Origin: Ceratodon purpureus
Lineage: Eukaryota; Streptophyta; Bryopsida; Pseudoditrichales; Ditrichaceae
DNA length: 64,000 bases
Assembly: GCA_014871385.1 (NCBI GenBank)
Contig: CM026426.1
Location: forward strand, 107,613,789-107,677,788
Reading direction: 5' to 3'
The position numbers were made by a program, and so were the translations under genes. The notes under the pieces are model-generated. The model was not told the DNA's origin and made no database searches. It saw only the letters and a list, made by a program, of their open reading frames with translations. Every line of letters begins with the position of its first letter. Position 1 is the first letter of the stretch. Positions 54,949 to 64,000 of this stretch are shown here, piece by piece.

Positions 54949-55985
54949 GGGACAAAGAAGAAAAGCAAGAGAGACGAAGACGGAGAAATTCAGACAGGAG
55001 ACTCCGAAAGCATGGAAGGCAACTAATAAATTAAAAAATCAAAAAATCCAAAGGAGGGGAAATAGAGAGGAGGAACGCCATGACATCGTAAGTTAAGAGA
55101 AAGATTGAAAAGAAAACCAAAAAAAAAAAAAAAAAAAAAAAAAACGAGGAAAGGTAAGGGCCCCCGAATATTGGACAGGAGACTCCAGAATATAGAGAGG
55201 GAACGAAAACAACAAAAATGAAACAAAGAGAAGGAAAAAAGATGAGAAGGAACGTAAGGGGGGTTGTGATAAAAATAAAATGGAAGAACAGTAGGAAGAA
55301 TGTGAATAGAAAGACGAAAACAGAGATAAGGCAGACAGACACGGCACAGCAATTTCGGACAGGAAGCTCCAGACACATGGGAGAGATTGGAAAAAATTAA
55401 AATAAAATAAAATGAAAGGTGAGAAGAAAACGTCAGGACAGCATAAGAAAAAATAAAAATGAAGGACTGATGAGAGAGTGAATAAAAAATTACCGCATCC
55501 AAAGCTGAGAAGGGGAAATTAACTCCGGACAGGACTCTCAAAACCAAGGGGGGAAATGGGCGAAGAAAGTTACAAAATGGAGAAGTGACGGAAGGAACTT
55601 AAGGACAGAACAGGAAACTAGAGAACAATAAACAAACAGAGCATAAAAGGCTCTCAAGAAAATAGGGAAGAAAGAGGAAATGAACACACGAATTTCGGAC
55701 AGCGCCTCGGGAGAAAACTGACTGCGGCAAATTTATGGAACTAATTTTTAAAAAAAATAAACAAATACAAAATGGAGTAGAAGACAGGAGGAGCAGTAGG
55801 GAGGAGCAAGAACACAACGACAGAGGGGAGAAAACGACAGCCAGACCCACGGAAAACAACAATGCAACCCCGGACACCAGGACAGGCCGAACTCTAAACT
55901 CCGGAGAGAAACTTCACAAAAACTACAGGGAATAAAAACAAAAGCACCGCTACGACCACCGTCATCTAAACCGGGACACAGTGCT
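54690..55985 (-). repeat. GA-rich degenerate array, about 175-bp period, with GGACAGGA blocks
   Basis: TTCGGACAGGA-type blocks at 54993, 55173, 55357, 55527, 55697 and 55872-55886 (spacing 180, 184, 170, 170, about 175), each followed by an ACTCC/CTCTC phrase. A second phrase, ACGTAAGGAC or TTAAGGACAG, lies between them (54843, 55250, 55433, 55592). Two long poly-A runs interrupt it (54880-54945, 55118-55144). On the minus strand this is CT-rich like the minisatellite at 49830-50730. No coding character; probably the 5' side of the accessory gene. Confidence 0.7.
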
Positions 55986-56000
55986 ACATAAATTACAAGA

Positions 56001-56360
56001 AAGAGCATTGAAAACCATCGGAAAAAACTGAAAACCTAGATTATGCTTACCAGTTCGTACAATGTCGGCATTGCCCTCGTCGACTCCTTTCTCCCAGAAG
56101 TACTCCTCTCCTTCAATCAGCTACCTCGCGAAATGCTCCAATCAACTACCTCCGTCGCCCTACTCCAAACAGCTCCAGCCACAGCTCGGCCTTCGTCCTC
56201 GACGTTGCTACGACCACGCGCCTTCACCGACCTTGCCCATAGAAGCACATCGACAATAGCATCGCCAGCATTTCGTGACCACCTCCTCTGAAATGAAAAT
56301 GCGGGAAAAACACAACCAACCTAAACACAAAACGGATAATGGTGCTTTAGGGACTCCTAA
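56001..56360. other. No gene seen
   Basis: Moderately GC-rich; short frames on both strands without conserved character. One CTGTCCGAAG motif further right (56457) hints that the MULE element may reach to about 56500. Confidence 0.35.
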
Positions 56361-56840
56361 TTACCCCTGAACTTCAACCCCTCTAGAAGCGCTCCAACCC
56401 CTTCTAAGCGCACCGTCGTCAATCGCCCTAAACCCTAAGCACATAGAGCAAACAAGCTGTCCGAAGCTCCTCTCCGACGTTGCGAAACACTCTCGACAGA
56501 GCGTGCACACAAACCTAGATTGCGAGAGAGACGCTCCCAGTTGGATGATGGATGAGAAGTGTCGTCGGGACGGGAGGAGGTCGGTCTCGGGGGCGGGGGA
56601 GGAGAGCCCGGGCGCGGTGGTCTCCACGGGCGCGGGGGCCGGGGGAGGAGGGGCGGGGGAGGAGAGCCCGGGCGCGGTGGTCTCCACGGGCGCGGGGGCC
56701 GGGGGAGGAGGGGCAGGGGCCGACAGGAACAAGGCCGGGTGGGAACCAGGGAACGGCTTCGCGACGGGAACGAGGCGACCCCCATCGGGCGCTGCCCCCT
56801 GCATGCTCCCCCACCCCACCCGCCACGTCATGCCCGCCAC
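56361..56840 (-). CDS. Hypothetical Pro/Ala-rich ORF with Cys motif
   Basis: Minus-strand frame of 159 codons, MAGMTWRVGWGSMQGAAPDG, with a Pro/Ala/Val-rich 20-residue unit repeated twice in frame (PAPPPPAPAPVETTAPGLSS), encoded by the 60-bp DNA repeat at 56592-56714. Near the C-terminus FVCTLCRECFATSERSFGQL VCSMC contains C-x2-C-x2-C and C-x2-C, a possible zinc-binding site. No family recognised; GC-rich composition can produce such frames by chance. Confidence 0.3.
   Translation of the reverse strand: MAGMTWRVGWGSMQGAAPDGGRLVPVAKPFPGSHPALFLSAPAPPPPAPAPVETTAPGLSSPAPPPPAPAPVETTAPGLSSPAPETDLLPSRRHFSSIIQLGASLSQSRFVCTLCRECFATSERSFGQLVCSMCLGFRAIDDGALRRGWSASRGVEVQG
56592..56714 (+). repeat. 60-bp tandem duplication, two identical copies
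   Basis: The segment GGGGGAGGAGAGCCCGGGCG ... GGGGCCGGGGGAGGAGGGGC appears at 56592-56651 and again at 56652-56711 without a difference in the 60-bp unit. Very GC-rich, with possible G-quadruplex character on the plus strand. Confidence 0.92.
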
Positions 56841-57214
56841 TTGGCACGAATCACCACGACGGTTCTACGCAGAACCATATCGTCGTCTCCACCAACACAG
56901 ACGCTGCAGAGAGTAAACACGCCCATGTGTCCCTCAATTGCATGGCCATGGCAGAAACGCTGTCACCCTCCCACCCTAGACCATCACTTTTACAAGTTAC
57001 CGTCATCATCTCCCACTCCTCATATCACATCAACAAATCATATCACATCCCAAGCTCACCTGAATTGCAGGTTCTCAGTTTCTGAGCTCATGTTGTTGCA
57101 GGTTGAGAGGTTAACCAAGTTGGTTGCTGTGTGTTTTCGTTTGGGTTAAGTGAGTTGGGTTGGGTTGAAGGGAGGTGGAGTTTGGTGTTTGGAGGTGAAG
57201 GAAGAGTTTGGGCA
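56841..57214 (+). promoter_or_regulatory. 5' flank of the LEA-like gene
   Basis: Noncoding; TATCACATCAACAAATCATATCACATC (split here only by composition) lies at 57020-57050 and a G/T-rich leader at 57090-57210. No clear TATA box or ABRE core could be fixed with confidence. Confidence 0.35.
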
Positions 57215-58362
57215 ATGGCAGGAGTGAGTAGGGTGGCGAGGGGGCAGATGGGGAGGTTGTGTGCTGTTAGGGAATGGGCGATGGTGAGCCGTGTTGCTGG
57301 GTTCCGGACTACGAGTCAGGTGGTGGCTGACCGGGCCCAGGGTGCGTCCATGTCGAATGTGGTGCCGGCTGCCAGTGCCTGGGAAGATTTCGGTGCGACT
57401 TATCCTGCTTGGAGTCGAGATACTTTGTCAGGTATGGTGTTTTTTGCACAGGTTTTGTTCCTATCATCATGATTGGGTTCATGAGATGGTTCGGTTATCT
57501 TTCAGTTCTGGGACATGCAGAGGAATGTTTTTTCACAGTGCTGTGGTTTGAGAGTATCAGTTCTTGGAGAAGTGATGGTTGTGTGGATTGTTAGTGGTTG
57601 TTGCTTGATCTGGGAAAGTGATGTATGTGTTGTGGTTTTTAGGGCAAGTTGAGCTTAGTTGTTTATCATATAGGCTATGGAGTTAATTACTTGGTCGTGT
57701 TTCAGAGTTTTGGCAGTAGTTTGATCGAGGGTTTGTTGCATGTTTCATTAGGGTTTCCGGTGTTGTGATATCATTGCCCCAAAAATTACTCTGTTTTTGC
57801 TTGATCTGTGGTTTCGTTGATCGGTGACAATGCTAATGAGGATGCTGTTCAGAGAATTCTCCATGAAAGATGCAAAACTTGAAGGATTTCAGTGGATCTT
57901 TTTCCAAATTGTGTGCATTTGTGAATTGAATTGCATTGTAAGGTCTTCTTTTCTGTTGGTTTTTTTGGGGGGGGGATTGAATCTGACTGTTGGGAAGTCT
58001 CTATTTGTGCAGGATATTCTCGAGGTTTTGCAACGAAAGATGGTGCTGACAACGTGACAGGAGCTGCGAAGACGTCATCGTCATCAGACGACATAGGCGA
58101 GGAAATGCGCGTGGACACCATGGTGAGAGATGAATTGGAGGAGCCTGAGGGCGGCCCAGAGCCTGGGTTGAAGGAGAAGGCAAAGCAAGCTGTGAGCAAG
58201 ATTGGGGAGAAAATGAACGATGCCGGGAAGGCCATCAAAGGCTCAACAGACAACAAGGCTGCGGACAAAGTGGGCGACACTGTCAAAGGAGCTGGAGATA
58301 CTCTTAAAGACAAAGGATCTAACCAGAAAGGCTTAGGAAATGAGGATGTTGTCACCTCTTAA
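57215..58362 (+). CDS. LEA-like organellar stress protein, 188 aa, two exons
   Basis: Exons 57215-57431 and 58013-58362, joined in phase across a 581-bp GT..AG intron. Residues 1-72 are rich in Arg, Ser, Ala and Val with almost no acidic residues (MAGVSRVARGQMGRLCAVRE), as in mitochondrial or plastid transit peptides. RGFATK at 76-81 resembles a mitochondrial cleavage site. The mature part is hydrophilic, Lys/Glu/Asp/Gly-rich, with LEA-type repeats (GLKEKAKQAVSKIGEKMNDA, GKAIKGSTDNKAADKVGDTV, KGAGDTLKDKG) and ends DVVTS. Such proteins are mostly disordered in water, form amphipathic helices on drying, and protect membranes or enzymes. Group assignment is by pattern. Complete, with good start context. 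Confidence 0.75.
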
Positions 58363-59011
58363 GGTATTTGTGCCCTCATCTTTCTGTTGGGAGTCGGTCT
58401 CATTTTGTAGACCTTCAATCTTTATCTCCTACAGAACTTGCCACATATGGTTTTAGAATGTAGAAGTTTAAGGAGGAAGATTTTGTGCAGGCATTTGAGG
58501 ATACACTGAAAGCTGGTTGTGATAAACCTTGGTAGAAAAAGCCCAAGAGAATACAACCAGGGCATTTTGACATTCACATATATATGGAGATGGCCTCTGT
58601 GTACTTCGCTAATGTATATATGATCATCACTTTCTCTCCATTGACATGACCACAATCTGTATTTCTTTGGAAGCTTGTTTTTTAAACAATTTGGTGCATT
58701 CTCATTTATGAAAGTTTTGAAGATGGCATAGCTGAAATCTTGACTTAGTGCGCAAAAACCATGAAGCTTGAAGATAACAATACAGTATGATCATAGTCTC
58801 TGAAATTCTGATTACTCAGAAGCCAAGAGATTTGCAATCCGGCTTTTCTCATTTTTTATTTTTTTTTATCAGTTTCACATCACAGGGGAGCTGTCTCAAC
58901 TTTGAAAAATGAGCATTAGAAGAGTGTACACTTTCCTTTCAACGAATCTTCATTTTTTAACTACAAAGGCCGTTCAGAAGCTTCATTTTCCAGTGACCTA
59001 AGCTGATGAAC
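58363..59011. other. 3' flank of the LEA-like gene
   Basis: No further gene. 3' UTR and intergenic DNA; T-rich run at 58850-58870. Confidence 0.4.
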
Positions 59012-59014
59012 TTA

Positions 59015-59271
59015 GAACATCCCCAGTAGTTTTGTAAGCCTGTAATCATGAGAACGTCATTCTCCCAAACCTGAGTGCCTTTCCGAAGCAAAACATTCCA
59101 AAACTGTTTACAGATTTACAGGTTTGCCCCAAAAAACCATCCAAAATGAGGTTTCAACCTATAAATTACAGACTTACAAGCTCGAATATAGGCTTGGCCT
59201 GAACCGCAATTCACGTCTTTCTACATCTTTCCGATTACAGGTTTACGGTTCAGGCCTTACTGGGGATGCTC
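59015..59271. mobile_element. MITE with GAGCATCCCCAGTA ends and TA target
   Basis: Left GAACATCCCCAGTAGTTTTG and reverse complement of right GAGCATCCCCAGTAAGGCCT; TA on both sides within TTA...TAA. Inner parts GTAAGCCTGTAATC (59034) and GATTACAGGTTTAC (59233) are also inverted. 257 bp, no gene. A partial copy of the end (GAGGATGCTCTTAGGATG) follows at 59281. Confidence 0.75.
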
Positions 59272-60150
59272 TAAGTTACTGAGGATGCTCTTAGGATGTG
59301 ATACGTTTTACAAAAAAGAGATACTTGTAACCCTAAACCTGATTCAAAAATGCACACTGCCGAGCTAGACCAGAATTTTGCATACTTTTCAATACTAAAA
59401 CTCTAATCACGATTGAACCTTTTCGCCTTTGTGCTCGTTTGTTCAAAATTATTCTGAGTTTACGATTGCAGGTTCTAAAATGTTCATCTTGAACGCTTAT
59501 GCTACAAGTTATGGTTTCCTTGTCAAGTTGTTAGCAAAGAAGTCCCATTCTCACACATTTGCGTGTTTCTTTCAAATAGCTTCTTGAGTGAAAGCAGTGT
59601 CTACGCCATATGATCTGTGCCGCTCTCAACTACCTCAATTCCGGTCTGAAGTAATTCATATTGAAGGACAGCATCATAAATGGTTCAGTTCAATACAAGC
59701 ACTTGGGCTCTTTGAAGCACACAATTGTCTCTTGTAGAACATCCTCAAAGGGGCTCGAACTCAACCTTATCTTCCCTGTAGCTCATTGGTTTGCACAGAT
59801 ACCAAAAGCAAGAATCATGAGGTCCTTCCCAGCTATTGATGCTCCAACCTTGATAAAGGAACATGACAATTATGAAATATATCTCCCAATGATACATACG
59901 CATTTCAACAAACAATAAACAAATGCAACTCACTTAGATCAGGGCCGTTTTGTACAGTACATTGGAAGAATGCACTGTGTTTCTTAAGTCCAAATTGGTC
60001 TCACTCAAATATGAAAAAAAAAAAAAAAAAAATTAAAAAAAAAAATTCCTTCTGCCTAAATCAGATTATGGATAGAAGATTCCATGCCGGTTCCAGGCAG
60101 AAAAGAAGAGTAGTAATTACGAATCTACATCAAAAAGGAGTAAGTGGGAA
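59272..60150. other. Intergenic DNA
   Basis: No convincing gene; open frames at 59661-59933 on both strands lack conserved character. A poly-A run lies at 60013-60047. Confidence 0.4.
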
Positions 60151-60309
60151 TCACAGTCCGAATGCATGACTGTAGACAAATCCTTGGACAAACCAGTTGC
60201 AGCCACCTAAGGAGAAACTAGCAATCTGCCGAGCACATGCAGCCATATCGGCTAAAACATCTACGTCTTCATCATGGTTGCTCCCAGCATGAGAGTAGAA
60301 AGAGTTTAT
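60151..60309 (-). CDS. Possible terminal exon of an unidentified gene
   Basis: After an acceptor TTTTGCAG (60317-60310 on the minus strand) the frame reads INSFYSHAGSNHDEDVDVLA then DMAACARQIASFSLGGCNWF and VQGFVYSHAFGL, stop. It has protein-like composition, but no family was recognised and no upstream exon could be linked. It might be an alternative last exon of the Nudix gene upstream or an unrelated relic. Confidence 0.3.
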   Translation of the reverse strand: MNSFYSHAGSNHDEDVDVLADMAACARQIASFSLGGCNWFVQGFVYSHAFGL

Positions 60310-60789
60310 CTGCAAAATGACGACAGAGATGATATGCAACAGCTCAGTTTCGTATGGAGGTGACATAATTCAGAAAAGAAGAAAATGGAAGATGCTATGA
60401 AGAGTTTGTACATGCAATACAAATAGTTCTGATGCTGGCAAGGAACACACGATTCTATCTGGACTAGTATCCTTGCACTTCCACGACCATGAGTTGGACA
60501 GACGTATTTCTAGACACTGAGATAAATACGCTACTCCGAGCCCTGTCTTAAATCACCGTTTACATCCTAGCGGAGTATTCGCCATAATATCGGATGGTCG
60601 CTAGAAAATGGCAAACCCTAGAACATTTTTTGGTGAGCAAAGCGATCAGATGAAATCTACCCGTCACCGATACAAGCTGCCTGGAGCATTTGATATGCAC
60701 ATGTTCACAAGAGGAGGTCCCTGTTGTTGAAGTTGTTGCTAGTTCAGTGTGCATGAGGAGCATTCCACTGAATGCCCATGTTCACCAAA

Positions 60790-61413
60790 TCATGCATCCA
60801 GCTTCTGCAGGACGTGCAGAGTATGCGACACCAAAGTATGCGTGTTGTGAAAATAAAATTCCCCTTTGAAGAGCCTCCCCCGAATAAACTCAGGGTACCA
60901 GATGGGATCATCCTGCCACATCTTGTCATACGGTATATCCGCCAAGGGAAACCACCGCGGAGCCATCTCTTCGGTCTCACAGGGCTCCCCGGTGTAGTCA
61001 CCAACATGGTACACATGCACCTCCCAGGGCTGCGGATTGTCATCGAAATGAAACGTCAAGATGCCTCGCTTCTCCATTGACACAGGTACTATACCAGACT
61101 CCTCTTGAAGCTCCCGTACCGCTGCCTCATAGATGGTCTCACCGGCCTCCACTTTGCCCCCGAACCCATTGAAGTAACCAGCTCCAAACCCACGTTTCTT
61201 CATCCCCAGCAACACCTTCTCACCTTTCTTCACAATCACCAATGTCAGGAGCTTCGGACTGATCTGCTTCTGCTTCTCATCCCCATCTCCATCTCCAGCT
61301 GCTGCTGTCCCATTCGCCATCGCCCCGAGACTCATATCCCGACCATCCACTTCCATCCCTGCTCCTAATTTCCGACCTCCACTATGGGCAGTACATAAAA
61401 CCCTTCCCCTCAC
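60790..61413 (-). CDS. MTH1: MTH1/NUDT1-type Nudix hydrolase, 207 aa (or 188 aa)
   Basis: Removes oxidised purine nucleotides (8-oxo-dGTP, 2-OH-dATP in the animal enzyme) from the pool by hydrolysis to the monophosphate. Single exon. The Nudix box GKVEAGETIYEAAVRELQEE SGI (residues 86-108) matches Gx5Ex7REUxEExGU exactly. The MTH1-specific signature upstream is present (LLGMKKRGFGAGYFNGFGG), as are the substrate-site residues KMWQDD (human Trp117, Asp119, Asp120) and GRLFKGEFYF near the end. The frame opens at 61413; a second ATG at 61356 (MEVDGRDMSLGAMANGTAAA) gives a 188-aa protein closer to family length plus a short Ala/Gly/Asp linker, and I prefer it. No organelle-targeting signal is obvious. 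Complete and probably functional. Confidence 0.9.
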   Translation of the reverse strand: MRGRVLCTAHSGGRKLGAGMEVDGRDMSLGAMANGTAAAGDGDGDEKQKQISPKLLTLVIVKKGEKVLLGMKKRGFGAGYFNGFGGKVEAGETIYEAAVRELQEESGIVPVSMEKRGILTFHFDDNPQPWEVHVYHVGDYTGEPCETEEMAPRWFPLADIPYDKMWQDDPIWYPEFIRGRLFKGEFYFHNTHTLVSHTLHVLQKLDA

Positions 61414-61645
61414 TTCCTGTCATCCTCAAAAAAAAACACCACCACTCCACCAGTAAATCACCTCATCAAGCCCCCAAAACACATCACTATACCATCAACC
61501 AGTCATCAATAAAATCCAACATGCATCAAAACATCACCCATTGCATACAAAAAGAAGTGAAACCTTCAACTGAAAATTAGAACCAGGAGTCTGTAGGATA
61601 GTAGTAATAACTCGGTGAGAATTAGCCCAAAAAACCCTCAATGAG
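61414..61645 (-). promoter_or_regulatory. 5' flank of MTH1
   Basis: Noncoding A/C-rich leader and promoter region on the minus strand; no specific site identified. Confidence 0.35.
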
Positions 61646-62230
61646 CTAGGAACATGATTTCATACAACAATGGAAGAGGAAACAAAGAATGAGAGATCTG
61701 GTAGAACATGATTTTCTACAACAATGGAAGAAGAAACAAAGAATGAAAGGAGATCTGCTAGAAGAGAGAGAGGAGCACCAATCTACTCAGAGACTGATAT
61801 GAAGAGTCTGTTGATTCAACACTCCATAGAAGTTTTCACAAGCACATGTGATCCTATTACTTATGCACATGTGCTTGTGCACAGGTAATAAGATTTGCTA
61901 GAAATTTTTCACAAGCACATGTGCATAAGAAATGTGCATAAGAAAGGTGATGCTGTAACCTAAATACTGCAGTGAAAACTAATATGAAGAGTCTGTTGAT
62001 TCAACACCCCATAGCTATGAGAACATTTCCTAGAAGTTTTCTCACAAGCACATATGCACAAGAAAGGTGATACTATCACCTGAGTACCCCATAGCTGTAA
62101 TAACATTTGCTAGAATTTTTCACACGAGTACATATGCATAAGAAACACCCCATACCATAGTTGTGATAGCATTTGCTGAAAGTTTTCACACAAGCACATA
62201 TGCATAAGAAAGGTGATGTTTGTTACCTGA
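61646..62230 (+). repeat. Degenerate repeats with AAGCACATGTGCATAAGAAAGG phrases
   Basis: A 57-bp tandem pair at 61648-61760 (GAACATGATTTCATACAACA ATGGAAGAGGAAACAAAGAA TGA / one slightly changed copy). Then AGTCTGTTGATTCAACAC at 61805 and 61988, and CACAAGCACATATGCATAAG-type phrases at 61838, 61910, 62041, 62117 and 62188, mostly after GAAGTTTTCACA. Unit about 70-180 bp. It includes an 11-bp inverted pair AAGCACATGTG (61840-61850) / CACATGTGCTT (61866-61876). Confidence 0.7.
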
Positions 62231-62760
62231 GTAGAGCAGGTGAGGCTTCTGGTTGTCGGAGAGGAAGAGAAGAGTTTGGATGTGGTCGGAGGAGGAGGAT
62301 GGTATAGGCATGGGAGGGAGTGGGGGAGGAGGGGGAGGGTGGTCGAAGGCATGGTGGTGGTCTGACATGGGTGACATAGGTGGAAACCCTAAGTTTGTGT
62401 TGGGTGTGTGGGTGTAAGTTTGTGTGAGTGGGTCTGAGAAGGGACACTGTTTGAATGTGTTTGGGTGAGAAGAGTTGAGCACACAAACTCTCAACCAAAC
62501 ATTCACACAAATACTAATTCAAACACTTACCCAAAATACTCACCTAAACCACACACCCAAAATGTTCAGAGAGAGAAGAGAGAGAAAGTGCGGTCTCCGG
62601 GGGGAGACCGCCGTAAATTAAGTGTCTGTTCGACCTACCCAAAATCCAAAGCCTATGGGAATCTAATTGTTCATCTTAAATACTCACCTAAAAGCATACT
62701 CAAAATACTTACCTAAAATATTCAAGCAAAACATTCACGCATTTCCATAAACACTCATCC
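62231..62760. other. Intergenic DNA with hairpin and short repeats
   Basis: A 9-bp stem GCGGTCTCC / GGAGACCGC with a GGGG loop lies at 62590-62611. Phrases AATACTCACCTAAA recur at 62536, 62680 and 62705. Open frames on the minus strand are His/Pro/Ser-rich low-complexity sequence and not credible genes. Confidence 0.5.
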
Positions 62761-64000
62761 ATGTTTTTATTCTTTCTTTGTGTTGTTATGATTGGAGAAT
62801 ATATTTTAATGTAATAGTTTTTGGATTTTTGGTTTTAATTTTCTATGAGTTTCTCCTAACTATCCTTAAAACCCAAAATGGGTTTTCGCAATTTTGGGCA
62901 GCCTAGATGGGGAGGTTAAAAGTAATATTATTTTTCAATATTTTTACTGAGTGCTCCCTTTACGGAAAGGTCTATGTAATAAAAAATTTGAAGCCAAATT
63001 TCAATTTTAAAACCTTCATCTAGAAATTTTAGGTTTCAAGTCCAAAACGGGCAGTCTAAAATTAGGTCTTTTTAAAAGAACAAAAATTGAAATATGTTCA
63101 TAACCAAATCACTACTCAAATTCCATAGTGACTCAAGTCAAAAAGTTTATCAATCTTACAAGGGCAGCCTTTAAAACTTACAAAGACAAGCTTCAAAGTT
63201 TTTAGTAGTTTTTGGATTTTTCCTTTAAAAATTTGTCAAAATTCGAGATCTTTAATTTTTTTTTAAATTGTTTTTTCTAAAAATCACAAATATATAAAGG
63301 TACCTACCCACCTTTCACTTTTCCTTTAGCTCACAAATTGTTTTTGTAATGCATGTTTTATTATTTTGTCAATTTTATGCCTACTTATAGAAAATAATTT
63401 GCATGAAGATCTACAAAGCGCTTTGAGTCCCTAAAATTTTGGATGAGCATACCTAACCTAGTTAGCTACATGGAAAAAAATGTGACCAAAATGTTTGAAG
63501 TAATAATCATCAAGTCTCCCTTTGGCCCATTTGCACCATGCCTCTCGGCTAAGGCCCAGAAAAATATCTGCTGAAACTTTGAATACTACAATCTCACTAA
63601 TGTAAATCATCCAACGGTTGAAATTTGGATCAGTTCTTCCAAGTAGCGTTAGGTACAAGATTTTACGGTTGAAATTCCAAAAATTGTTTTACACCCTCGG
63701 GAGGGCATAGTGGTAAAAAATCGCAGTTTTGAGGATCCAAGCTCTCGAAAACACAAGGAAATTTAGGGGTTAAAAAGATTAAATATGATTGAGATTTGTA
63801 ATCAATAATATTCCATACATCCATTTCCAAACATCCATGTCTAATGCAATCATGAACTTGCCATTTAAAGGTTAAATTGAACCACTTCCTTGGCCTAGTT
63901 GATACTTCATGGCTTGTACTTTGATTATCGTTTGTTTAATAGCAAAGAGATTTTCCTTGTTTGTTTCAAAAAAATTATAAATCCAAATCATTTAGTAAAA
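62761..64000. other. AT-rich intergenic DNA to window end
   Basis: No gene, repeat array or RNA gene recognised. Confidence 0.5.

Larger units (their letters stand above)
46400..56000. mobile_element. Mutator-like element carrying transposase and accessory pseudogenes
   Basis: Held together by the MULE transposase (46751-49347, +), the convergent accessory gene (54416-51227, -) and more than twenty CTGTCC/GGACAG motifs, often as part of TGTCCGGACA, in coding, intron and spacer DNA from about 46476 to at least 55886. Terminal inverted repeats and target duplication could not be identified, so both ends are approximate. It lies against a TNP2 copy that breaks off at 45867. Confidence 0.55.

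Noticed and set aside
54575-55547. Phe-rich minus-strand frames
   Set aside because: Generated by poly-A and GA-rich DNA of the degenerate array.
56552-57149. Gly/Arg-rich plus-strand ORFs of 177 and 196 codons
   Set aside because: Produced by the GC-rich 60-bp duplication; they run into the LEA gene leader in non-coding frames.
61646-62230. CRISPR-like array
   Set aside because: Repeat units are imperfect and of unequal length without regular unique spacers, in a eukaryotic context.

Overview
The window looks like nuclear DNA of a streptophyte, probably an early-diverging land plant or a charophyte alga. Evidence: short spliceosomal introns, and genes or fragments of an NIN-like (NLP) nitrate regulator, a hybrid-type histidine kinase, a plant signal-peptide-peptidase-like (SPPL) protein, a plant HDHD3-type HAD hydrolase, a LEA-like organellar protein and an MTH1-type Nudix hydrolase, all embedded in plant-type DNA transposons. 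No viral, organellar, rRNA, tRNA or CRISPR signal was seen. Species cannot be named from the sequence.

Layout. 1-9 kb (+ strand): a series of ordinary plant genes, most of them incomplete (CNOT9 cut off after three exons, an NLP GAF piece, SPPL cut off after its PA domain, a histidine-kinase ATPase piece) around one complete HAD gene (2627-3879). A 0.39 kb MITE lies at 7734-8125. 9-12.2 kb: small tandem repeats and no recognisable gene. 12.26-24.04 kb: a large DNA transposon whose ends resemble those of the MITE, with TA on both sides. It carries at least four protein-coding blocks, including a transposase-like gene I cannot place in a family, and is strewn with a GCTGCCAGC-type motif. 24-39.1 kb: a CACTA element with divergent TNP2-like (minus) and TNPA-like/DUF8039 (plus) genes. 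A complete 4.26 kb pogo/Tigger-like transposon (34846-39100, 24-bp identical TIRs, TA target) is inserted into its right flank. 39.1-44.7 kb: AT-rich, with small MITEs and a large foldback hairpin. 44.7-45.9 kb: a truncated second TNP2 copy.

46-56 kb: a Mutator-like (MULE) element with a SWIM-finger transposase pseudogene (+) and a convergent, decayed basic/acidic accessory gene (-), an eight-copy CT/poly-T minisatellite, a GA-rich roughly 175-bp array and a TGTCCGGACA-like motif repeated throughout. 57.2-61.4 kb: the host-gene island, with a two-exon LEA-like gene (57215-58362, +) and a single-exon MTH1 gene (61413-60790, -), followed by repetitive, AT-rich DNA to the end.

The most interesting material is the two large multi-gene DNA transposons (12.26-24.04 kb and about 46-56 kb). 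Each combines a transposase, an unknown second protein and its own short motif scattered over the whole element. This resembles the VANDAL/VANC anti-silencing arrangement known from Arabidopsis, although no homology to VANC is visible.
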